From: Hyphochytrium catenoides
Taxonomy: Eukaryota; Sar; Hyphochytriomycetes; Hyphochytriales; Hyphochytriaceae
NCBI GenBank assembly: GCA_900088475.1
Contig: FLMG01004357.1
Coordinates: forward strand, 1-31,917
DNA length: 31,917 nt
Reading direction: 5' to 3'
A program made the translations under genes and the position numbers. Shown here in pieces: positions 12,080 to 21,800 of the stretch. Below the pieces are notes generated by a model. The model was not told the origin of the DNA and ran no database searches. It worked only from the letters and a program-made list of their open reading frames with translations. Every line of letters starts with the position of its first letter. Within the stretch, counting starts at the first letter, position 1.

Positions 12080-13282
12080 ATGGCGCAGCTTGCGAAGAAT
12101 ATAGAGGACGCAACTAAGAGGTACAAGCGATGGTTCGACAGGATCTCGCCAACCTCAAGGAAGATATTGCGCAAGAAGAGCTGTCTCCCACATCCTCTCC
12201 CAGAGCTTTACGTGAAAGATGCTTCGACTATACACTTGAAGCGGCAGCCATTTTTTGGGCTTCTTTCTGGAGAGCTTTTGAAGCTTGCTCAACACGGGCT
12301 TGACAGAGGGTGTCAGCCAAAGGCCTGCCCAGATGGAACCGGTGGCGTTTATTTTCTCAGAGGAAAGGAGGGCGAATTTATTGCGGTCTTCAAGCCTCGT
12401 GATGAGGAGATCATGTGTCCGAACAATCCGAAGGGCTATCGGCTGGAGAATGGCGTCATTGGAGTGACAGAGAATCCTCAGCACTCCGGCTTCTTACTTG
12501 GGGATGGGGCTAGAAGGGAACATGCTGCGTATCTTCTGGATGCTTCCTATGGTGGCTTCCACAGAGTACCCCAGACCACACAAGCCTACCTCCAGGTAGA
12601 AGCGGGAGGTCCTTTCAAGGAGGGATCGCTGCAGGCATTTGTCCAATCCTCCATTTCTGCAGAAGACATTGGCAGCGGACTCTTTGTCACTGATGATATC
12701 CAGCGAATTGGGCTCTTGGATATCAGGCTTTGCAATACTGACCGGCATGCGGCCAACATTCTTCTCGTGGAAACTGACAAGAACAAGCAGGAACGACAAG
12801 GCAAGTACTCCATGATACCAGTAGACCATGGCCTCTGTCTCCCTCGCTGGCAACACTTAGAGGCTATCCGGTTTGAATGGCTTAACTGGAAACAGTCCAA
12901 AGAGCCATTTCAAAAGCAACACTTGGAGTTCATCGACGCATTGGACTTGGCCAAGGATGCAAAGACTTTGCGGATGTTGCACTTTGATGAGGACGCAATC
13001 ACTACCATGAAGCTGGGCACTTTGCTTCTGAAGCGATGTGCTAGAGAAGGAATGACGCTATATGACATCGGAAGCCTTATGCAAAGGGAAGGAGACNNCA
13101 CACAGTGGATCCCGCGACAACGGCAGCTTGAGGGCAGGGCAGGACACAACAACAAAACACATGCTTTGACAGTAAGGAAAGAAGCATTTCAAAATAAACA
13201 AGATAGCAAGCTGAACACCAGGAAGGGAAGGACTGGTGCAGGAAGCAAGCTCACCTGTGGTAGGAGTAAGATAATTCTATAG
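12080..13282 (+). CDS. PI4K-gamma-like (UbDK-gamma type) PI3/PI4-kinase family protein
   Basis: A single open exon resembling the plant PI4K-gamma/UbDK-gamma group, a branch of the PI3/PI4-kinase fold in which some members phosphorylate proteins and not lipids. Visible landmarks: a glycine-rich loop GTGGVYFLRG, then the ATP-binding lysine in FIAVFKP (about K105), the group signature P-NNPKG just after it, a REHAAYLLD helix, the catalytic loop LCNTDRHAANILL (about D221) and the metal-binding VDHGLCLP (about D249). The C-terminal lobe ends near GMTLYDIGSLMQREGD. Two N at 13097-13098 follow directly, so the last 60 or so codons to the stop at 13280-13282 depend on an unresolved frame, and a shorter natural C-terminus is possible. 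I chose ATG 12080; the frame is open back to 11933 without another ATG, so an upstream exon is possible. No ubiquitin-like domain, common in plant relatives, is visible here. Confidence 0.85.
   Translation: MAQLAKNIEDATKRYKRWFDRISPTSRKILRKKSCLPHPLPELYVKDASTIHLKRQPFFGLLSGELLKLAQHGLDRGCQPKACPDGTGGVYFLRGKEGEFIAVFKPRDEEIMCPNNPKGYRLENGVIGVTENPQHSGFLLGDGARREHAAYLLDASYGGFHRVPQTTQAYLQVEAGGPFKEGSLQAFVQSSISAEDIGSGLFVTDDIQRIGLLDIRLCNTDRHAANILLVETDKNKQERQGKYSMIPVDHGLCLPRWQHLEAIRFEWLNWKQSKEPFQKQHLEFIDALDLAKDAKTLRMLHFDEDAITTMKLGTLLLKRCAREGMTLYDIGSLMQREGDXTQWIPRQRQLEGRAGHNNKTHALTVRKEAFQNKQDSKLNTRKGRTGAGSKLTCGRSKIIL
13097..13098. other. Two unresolved bases (NN) inside the kinase coding region
   Basis: Two N fall directly after the conserved C-terminal kinase helix. 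The residues downstream, read in the existing frame, lack any family similarity and are rich in Lys, Arg, Gln and Asn. Another frame meets a stop within about 12 codons, which would make a typical short tail. The true number of missing bases decides the C-terminus. Confidence 0.9.
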
Positions 13283-13515
13283 AAGGGCAGGGACGGCAGA
13301 GAGGGAATGTAGCTATAACCGTAGCCGTTGTACAGCACACAGAGAAACACATGCAGAAAAAAAAATGTTTGATTAAGGAAAGGTATGTCAATAAGAGAGG
13401 TTGTTAGGGCGGGACCCTAACTAACACCTGTAACAAAAACTTATGATGATTGAGATATTGCCATCTTGGAGCTCCACTATACGAGAGTTATAGCTTATGG
13501 CTGGGCTGGTGTCGC

Positions 13516-13913
13516 ATGATGGACGGGGGCTGGTTATCTCGGGTGCTGTTATCATTGTGGGGCCTCCTTATCTTCTTATTGACTGTCAGCTGTGTAGATA
13601 GGAGCTTTTGGCGGTTGATTCATAGACGGCCCAAAGCGGTAGAAGCAGTTGTTCAGTTGTTACTGTACAAGAAGTTACCAGTTCCTCACTTACAGGCAGC
13701 GGTGGCGCTACCCCAGGTACACGACAGTTATCAACTTTCACATGTGAGGCAAATACTTAGGAGGGTACTTCAACCTAACCGTCGGATACCCAGGTGGAAG
13801 GGCATCCCCGCCCGAAGAGAATCGTCATTGATGAAGACAAAGATATAGAAGATCTGCACCGAATGGTGATGATGTGGATCAGAAGCTCACAGGGTAGGTT
13901 CCTAGGAGAGTAG
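13516..13913 (+). CDS. Possible small single-pass membrane protein, unrecognised
   Basis: I do not recognise this. An ATG at 13516 opens a frame whose residues 6-27 are strongly hydrophobic (WLSRVLLSLWGLLIFLLTV), as in a signal anchor, followed by basic residues. Read without splicing it runs to a stop near 13849. With a 77-nt intron (13717-13793) it joins in phase to 13794-13913 and gives 106 aa with a charged tail containing IDEDKDIEDLHRM. The tail exon looks more like real coding sequence than the unspliced alternative, but the donor (GTACAC) is weak. It lies between the PI4K-like gene and eEFSec on the same strand, so it could also be 3' UTR of the first or 5' region of the second. Confidence 0.25.
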
Positions 13914-14113
13914 AGGAGGTCTGGTCTGCCCAGCTGCCCCAGGAAGTGAGAGGCACCTTTTTTTTCTAACGGCTCCCTTCTTTCTGAGAGTAGCATCAAT
14001 GCTTGCTTGTCTCTTGTCTCTTGCTTGATGGAGCACCAGCATGCTGTTGCGCCTTGTAGCTAAGGCTGCCGACGTTTCCAAGTTGACCACACATAGAGGG
14101 CACACCTTTCAAT

Positions 14114-16850
14114 ATGGCGCCCACCCTTCCTGGAGATGACTCTGGAGCTCAGTCTTCACTCCGACCATTTAACGTCAATGTCGGCATCTTGGGGCATGTA
14201 GACAGTGGAAAGACGAGCCTCGTGCGGGCTCTTAGTACAGAGCTCTCTACAGCGGCCCTAGACAAGCATCCCCAGAGTCAAGAGAGAGGAATGACCTTAG
14301 ATCTTGGTTTTTCTGCTTTTCGACTACCTGTTCCAGAGCATTGGCGCGAGGTGAGATGGCGACACAGATATGTCTCTCTGCCAATCAAGGCTGACATCTT
14401 GACTCTCACAGGAGGATAGCCTAGTGACAGGCCAGGGCCAACAACCGTCCTCCTCTCTACCCTACGATGGCGTGCAGTTCACGCTAGTGGATTGCCCCGG
14501 ACATGCCTCTCTGATTCGCACCATCATTGGAGGTGCACAGATCATCGACTTGATGATCTTGGTGGTCGATGTGACTAAAGGGATACAGGCCCAGACGGCC
14601 GAGTGCCTCATTATAGGGGAGATTCTTTCAAACCAGCTTATAGTTGTCCTCAACAAGATAGACTTGCTTTCGGAAGAAGACAAAGAGGAGGCACTAAACG
14701 AAAGAAAGGAAGAGATCAGGAGATATCTTGCAGGTACCAAGTTCACAGACGCACCTATCGTTGCTCTCTCGGCCGCTGTTGGAGGCGAAGAGTCAATAGG
14801 AAAGGTCAGGAGAGTGACTCTTACGATCGCCTATGGTCTTTTGCGCTCCATCATAGTAGAATACTGTTCCTATCTATCTTGGATCTACCGGCATTCTCTC
14901 TGTGTGTTCGATCCCATTGGTAATCGCTCTTTGTCCCATGCTCCTGCTTTGGTCGACTATGCTCTGCAGGCTGCAGCCCACACTCAAAAGACTTTGTCCG
15001 CGAAGCGTTCTAGCTCCTCGTCCGTGCAACTTCCCGCTACCATCGGAGTTGACGGACTCTTAGACCTGCTCTCCAGAAGCGTCAAGAAGCCCGAAAGAGA
15101 GAAGGATGGATCCTTCCTCTTCTCAGTCGACCATTGCTTCCAAATAAAGGGAAAGGGCACGATTCTCACGGGCACAGTGCTTCAGGGTGCCGTGAAAGTG
15201 AACCAGCTTATAGAAATACCGCAGCTCAAGGTCCTCACTTCCTCTTGGTCCTTTCCTCTGAGCTCTTCCTAACTTCGTCTGCAGGTGACCAAGAAAGTCA
15301 AGTCGATGCAAATGTTCCATAAGTCCGTCACTTCAGCCCATCAGGGAGACAGAGTTGGACTCTGTGTCGCTGGTCTCGATCCTTCGGCACTTGAGAGAGG
15401 GCTTGCGTGTTCTCCGGATACTATTTACCCCTTCTATGAGGCAGTTGCCGTTGTGGAGCGGGTGCCAGCGTATAAAGGGAAGATAAGAAGCAAGGCTAAA
15501 TTCCATCTATCTGTTGGGCATGCCACCGTCATGGCGAGAGTGATCTTTTTCTCCAAGGCGGGAGGGCCAAGACAGAAGGAAGCGGGAGACGCCGTAAACC
15601 CGCAGTGTTTCTCATACAACGACATGGAGGAATATGAATATCAAGATGAAGGCTTTGGAGAGCTTGGGGAGAAGGAAGAGCTAACAGGCGGAGGACCGAT
15701 AGCAAGCAGGTCAACAGATAACGGACCACAATTGGTTCTTTTGCAGCTAGAGCAACCGATCTTTGCCCCTAGCCAAGCCATTATATTAGCTTCCAAGCTG
15801 GACATGGACACGCACTTAGAGGCCTGTCGAATTGCTTTCCATGGACGACTTCTTCAAGCTTTCTCTCCCTCCTCCTCCTCTCGTCCCGTCACAACGGGGG
15901 GAAGTAGAGGAGAAGAGCTTAAGCTGTTGCGCTACAAGGAGCGTGTGGGCGTTGTTCAACGAATATCAACGAAGGCTGCTTTAGAAACGGTAGAAAGGAA
16001 AGAGATTGTGGATGCGGAAGTGATAGTGGATGGCCTTTTTGGGAAAGAGACGGACCTCTCGCAATATCTCTCTCTTCAGGTTGTGAAGGAGGGAGAGGGG
16101 GCGGTGGGACGCATCGTTAGCTCCTTCGGAAAGACAGGAAAGGTAAAGGTCCTTCTCCCTTCTGTATATTCTATTAAGGAGGGCGACAAAATACTCCTTC
16201 CCTTCAAGAAGTATATGTCTGTACATCAGCAGGGAAAGAAGAGGAAAAATGGACGAGACAAAAAGATTTATCAGGACGAGAAGACTGTCTCGCTATGCGC
16301 TGAAAGGCAACGCTTGAGATACAACGCTGATAGACTTACAGAGACCTTGGGCTCAGAGAGTTTAGATTCCTTAGAGTTCTCAGGCATTAAAAGCTCTGAG
16401 CGCGTGAAGGCCCGAAAGCATAGAGAAGAGGAGCAGGTAATGAAAGGGAGAGAAACAGAAGGCACACTGCGCGGGATCATCGAGAGGCTGAAGGGAGAAA
16501 CAACCTCTGATGGACGGAACCCTATGGCGATATGCAGTGGGTTGTTCGGCTCTGCAGAGGAAGCCGAATGTTATATAGGAAAAGCGACAGAGACGGAACT
16601 AGGTAAGAGAGTATTCAGCTCATGAGAGAAGATTCAGGAGAAACTGCGTAGCAACTCGTCGCTTTCATTGTTTCCTTTCCGCGTGGCTTCTGCTTTGAGT
16701 TGTCTCCCTCACCCTTCTCCATATTATCCTCAATCAGGGGAACAAGGTACTATCACTGCCACTTTTGGGAAGGCTGGCAAAGTACGCGTCTCTTTCGAAG
16801 GAGGAACTCTTGCCAATGTAGGGTGTGCAGTGCAAGTAAGCAGGGTTTAA
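14114..16850 (+). CDS. EEFSEC: Selenocysteine-specific elongation factor eEFSec, 5 exons, extended C-terminus
   Basis: GTPase that carries selenocysteyl-tRNA(Sec) to the ribosome at UGA codons marked by a SECIS element. Exons 14114-14350, 14412-14804, 14970-15230, 15285-16602 and 16738-16850 join in phase to 773 aa, against about 600 in human. G-domain motifs are complete: GHVDSGKT (27-34), the switch I sequence ERGMTLDLGF (about 57-66) that separates eEFSec from EF1A, DCPGH (106-110) and NKID (160-163). Domain II starts with DHCFQIKGKGTILTGTV. Domain IV, with GLFGKETDLS (about 547) and GRIVSSFGKTGKVKV (572-586), ends in LLPFKKYM, where the human protein also ends. A further 150 residues follow: a charged, probably helical linker, then a second copy of the domain IV pattern (GLFG at 716-719, FGKAGKVRV at 746-754). 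Its presence implies a Sec-decoding organism. The 3' end converges on ATG11. Confidence 0.95.
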
Positions 16851-17086
16851 GGCTGTAAACAACACTCCTACACCGTGAGCGAGAGAGAGTGATGTAGAGT
16901 CAATGAAGAGGAGCTTTCTCTGAGTCAGTTAGAATGCCACTATTCTGTCAGGGGCATACTGACACAGAGATGCATGTAGTCTGTGCCAGGTAAGGAACAT
17001 GAGCTTATTAGGTTGGGAGCAATAGTATATTGAGCTTATTTATATAGAGAAGGATGTAGTGACCGCCACCATCACACCATCTCCCT
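16851..17086. other. Convergent 3' spacer between eEFSec and ATG11
   Basis: About 236 bases between facing stop codons. It contains no open frame of note and presumably carries both polyadenylation signals. AGCTTATT occurs twice on the plus strand, near 17002 and 17033. Confidence 0.6.
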
Positions 17087-18724
17087 TTATATGTCTGTTA
17101 AGCTAGCGACAGTTAGTACATAAAATACTGTGCCAAGGTGCAACGAGTACGGGTTGTTGGTCTGTGGGGAAGAAGACACGGGGGTTTAAAATAGAGGGGA
17201 AGAGGTGAGTGGGTGACCGACCCAATGTATGGTCGCATGAGCTCATTACCTCAGTCGCGACTTCTTCGTCGACATAGACAATCTTTCCAAGAATGTAGTC
17301 TGGGTACCTAGGTGGAACGATTCTAAGCACCAATGAAGAGTTTCTACTACTTGAGAAAAGATCGTCAACAGCTTCTCTCTCTCTCTCTCTCTCTCCCTCT
17401 CTGTTTCCAATGATCGTAGCTTCCCTTAGTTGCGAGACTCCGCCTTCTAAAGCCCTACCTTTGCTCCATCCTTCTAAAGGAAGCGATAGACTCATCCGAA
17501 AGATAGCGATGAGGGCAGCCAAGATGAAATGCGAGATAGATCCGGAGATCGTTTGACGATGAAGGTGCAGAAGTCGGCAGAAAAAGAGCGAGATCATTCA
17601 CTTCAAACCTGTAAGATGTAAATAGCGAAAAATGGGTGAGTGACAAAGAGTTCCAACCAATTATGATCCAGCAGAGAGAAAGCGAGGAGGAAGTTGGCCA
17701 TCACTCCGCCCATCATCATCCTAGACTGAGGGATGGAAGCCTTTTCATGTAGATGCACCCTCTACTTATGAAGTCAGGCCATATTCAAAGGGAGTGAAGA
17801 AGGCGAAAACTCTTTCTTACGATCTGAATGAGATCTTGTTAATCTGCATCGAGCTGCTTTCTAGAGTTCGGCCAAGCTCTTCTGACTTTGACGTTAGCTC
17901 TGCCTTTAGTCTCTGCATAGCACATCCGATGGTAAATGAGTAGTCGCAACGATAAGGAGGAAGGTAGAGGGGGCTGCTATAAGAAAATGGCGGCAGTGTG
18001 CGTGGAAGGAAATATGATGTCGGTTGTCAGCAGAAGGAAGGAATAGGAATCGTTGGGCCCTACCTCTTCCCGGACTCTGAGGCTTTCAAATCCGGAGGTA
18101 ACCTTTGCAACTAGGGCATTGCAACTCTCTTCCTCCACAAGCTCTGTCTCTTCTTCGGCGTCGCGCCGGTCGTCGCCTTCCACCATGGAGCAGACCTTTT
18201 GCTTTATTTGTCCAAGGGCCGAGCTCTGCAGACGAGAGATTGCCCTCCACTTGTCTAGTTGTCCCCGTAGGGTTGTTACTTCCTGGTCTAGCTGCTTTTG
18301 TTTTTGAATCTGGGCGTGCAGATTGCTGAAAACAAGGCACAGACGATAAATAGGCCAAAGCGCCAAAGAAGAGAATGTAAGCAGATTGTAGAGTGGTGGT
18401 AGACGATCTATGGCATACTACATAGAGAAGCAATTAGAAGAGGCCTTGCAAATCGTCTAAGGCAAAAAAGTGATCTAATGCTCTCCTACTTACGCCTCTA
18501 TTGCAGCTGCATTCAGCATGGCGTCATGTTGTTGGGCCTAAAGATACAGAATTCGTCGCAATCAGCAGATGAGGCAGGACGGCAGAGAGGCGAGGGTCGG
18601 GGGAATATAGACTCGTGAGAGAGGGGGAAGGAGAAGGAGAGAACCAGCGAGCGAGCGAGAGAGAAAGAGAAAGAGCGAGAAAGAGAAAAAGAGCGAGAGA
18701 AAGAGCGAGAGCGAGAGAGGGAGC

Positions 18725-18757
<33 letters not shown>

Positions 18758-18795
18758 GGAGNNNNNNNNNNNNNNNNNNNNNNNNNNNNNNNNNN

Positions 18796-18828
<33 letters not shown>

Positions 18829-21800
18829 CGTGGTATAGAGCAACGAACAGTAAAGTACAACGAGAAAGCTCCGACTGATGCTTCTTCTGGTCCGGCAAGA
18901 CAAGGGATATGGGCGGCACTCTACCTCATACTTCACGAGCAGCATCCTCGAGTTTTCTAACTCAACCTTCAAACTCCGCAGCTCTTCATTGTCCTTTGGA
19001 GACGGCGGAGGAGAAGATGTCGACTTTTCCTTCAAAGGAACTGTTCCAAGAGAGGGATACAGATGGAGCAGTGAAAGCTTAGCAACTTTAGGTGGCATTC
19101 AGACAGATAATCACCTACGTACTACAGACAGAGGGTACTTAACGAGGGAGATAGAGGGCGGAGTAACTGGTGACAGACAAGACAACGCAAAGATCTAACC
19201 GGCAAACGCGGTTTTAGAAGTAGAATAAGTAGACGTAAGCTGGGAAAGCGATCAGTCTCCGTTCCATGGAGCATCTACCACAGGAGAAATCATTCGCAGT
19301 GCAGTCACAAAGCAAATCGACTCCCAGCCAGCCCCACCATTTTTGCTCTTTTCCCGCTCTAGTTCGCCCTGCAACCGGGACACTTCGTACTCGAGCCGTC
19401 GAAGCTTCTCTTGCAACTGAGGAGAGTCTACATAGTCACAAATAGCACGTGCCGAGAATACATCAATGCATTGTTAAATATTACCGCAGAGCAGACAGCC
19501 TTGCAGGAGAATAGAGTAGCAGGGCCTGTCAAGTCAGTAAAGGACTGTTAAAGGTAAAGTACGAGGTACCACCAATTTGAAGGTAAGAGACGTGGAGTAA
19601 AAGTCTTTATGGCGAAGGGTTAGAAGGTCAAAGTTCAAATCAGCGGGTACCATTGGGTGCACCCCAATCTGGATTGGAAGGCATGATGAGGCTTCCCTTC
19701 ATCTCCTCTTCAACCTTCTCCTGCTGCTCTCTACCATGTTCACCGCCCTCTGCTAACATTTCGACGTCCGGAAGACTTATGTCGAAGGGCCGCGTTCGAA
19801 TCTCACATTGTGTCGGCTTTTCTACCAGGCCTGCACATAAAGACGGACAAGGAAACACGCTTAGAGTGAAAGGTCGGATCGATACGCCGCCATATAAGCG
19901 CGAGCGGCACAGGTAGATTGATATCTTGAAAGGAGGACAGAAGATGATACACTGTAGGGATACATCGTCCGCTCGGGACAACGTGAGCGCCCAGGTTCGA
20001 ACAAGGCCAGCACAGGGCAAAAACAAAGTATGCGGCTTCTCTTTTGTTTCCCATCACAATACGACTGGTGCGATTCGACGGTGGCGCTTACCTGGGACTA
20101 AATCTCGTGGCAGGTGCTGGCCATGCTCTCGCAAAAATGACTCTCTAAGTGCCATTTCCTGCTCCCTCATCTGGCCAAGCTGTAGAGATTGAGATGGGCA
20201 AGAGCGTGTTACTCCCAGTTCCAGACCTTTATCCGGTTTAAGCTCTTTTTGGGACACTCTCTCTCATAAGCCTTTGGCATAATCTCACTGTCTCCGCTAT
20301 CAGCTTTTACCTCTTCTGCAATAGTCTCTAGCTTTGCGGTGAAGATCCTGCCGTACAGCTTACGTCGCGCAACCTCTCGTAGGCTTGCTCTATACGCATC
20401 GGGAAGCCGCCTATGTTCAAGAGAGTAAGACAGTCGCCGAGTTCTCGACTCCCGATCGCTTGAGCATTTGTTGCATAGCCGGATAACCATTGCTGAGTGG
20501 ACTTGGTACATACACGGAGCTAACAGCAGAGCCTTTCGCTCTCGTAGGGTTTCTCCCTCTCCACCCCCCATCGTCTACGCATGATGCCATCATGGTTGTC
20601 TAACGCTTACCGTATGTGCTCTAACTCTAAAAATTGCGCGTGTTGCCTTGCAAGCGCCTCTTTGAGGATGTTCATTCCCACGCCTAACTCTCTAATCTTG
20701 GATTGTACGGAGGCCACTTGTTGGAGGCGAGAAATAACCTCCTTGGAAGCCTTGGTTCTACTTTCAGTACAGCGCAGCATGAAAGAGCGGAGGCTGTTGT
20801 CCGCTTCCTCCATCGTATGCAGAACCTCGGACTTTGAGGTGGGAAGGAAGGAGGCACGCACACGAGACGAACCGTGACAGACACAAACAGAGAGGCAGAA
20901 GGGGTGATTAGGACAGTTCCAGAAAAGGGAGTGGCACAAAGGCATAGCACAGTGGGCGAAAGACGGAATCACTTAGTGTCCTTGTGGCGAAAGAGGAGGA
21001 GATATTACTAGACCAAGGAATGGCTTCCTACATTATCGGTAGTTCTAGGGGAGAAAGGTCACCGAGCCACAAGAAGGTCAAAAGAAACTCTTTTTACCTG
21101 CTGCGACAGAAGTTCTTCGAGCCCTCGCACCGCCTCCAGTGCGCTAGTCGAGCTCGTACCAAACACTGATGCAGAATCTGTCCGCTGTCCAATGAGCTCA
21201 TTGACTCTCGACATCACCTACATAAGGGTGCCCATGAGCCATGAGTGGATATATAGAAGCGAAGAACAACTGTCGAGAGATTTTACTGAAGAGATAATCG
21301 GTTTACAGAGTAATGTAATAGAGGGCTCCTAGCTTTTGATGAGGAGTGAGGAGCTGAAGAGCGAGAGAGATCAAGGGAGCCCTGATGAGGGCAACAAAGC
21401 AAAAACAACCTAGCTTGAGGAAAGTGGACTAGGACAGAGGAAGTGTAAGTTCTGTCGTAACGAGTACAAGGAATCGACGTCAAGAAGGAGAGGGAAGAAA
21501 CAGACACATGGGATGCATGGAAAATAGGCAGGATAGATGGAGAGAAAGAGAGCCTCACAATCTCATAGTTTTTTGAAAGTATATTGAGAGATTCTGTCTG
21601 CTTCTGTGCCATCCCTTGCAGAGCGGCCAGTTCTCCTTCCAGCTTTCCGATGCGGCTTGCTGCCTCTCCCTCTGACGAAGCAGCGACCTCTGCCACACTC
21701 TAGACGAGAAAGATTGTAAGGTGTCTACTATCAGAGACGGTTCGGGATATCGAGGTAAAGAGACTTGGACAGAGTGCAGAGTACTGCAAGCATTCTATTG

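Noticed and set aside
14114-16850. Selenoprotein with in-frame TGA near the eEFSec gene
   Set aside because: None of the exon models in this window needs an internal TGA to be read through, and I saw no SECIS-like element that I could support by eye.
18513-18878. Long Ser-Leu frames crossing the N gap
   Set aside because: Repeat translation across an assembly gap; the true exon here is only 18494-18537.
18925-19098. ATG at 19098 as the start of a separate coiled-coil gene
   Set aside because: A stop lies directly upstream in frame, but an excellent pyrimidine-rich acceptor at 19041 joins the exon in phase to the upstream ATG11 exons, and the combined protein matches the family from end to end.
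19790-20005. GTTCGAA motifs resembling a tRNA B box
   Set aside because: One occurrence lies inside an ATG11 exon and the other lacks an A box or cloverleaf; no tRNA gene can be drawn.
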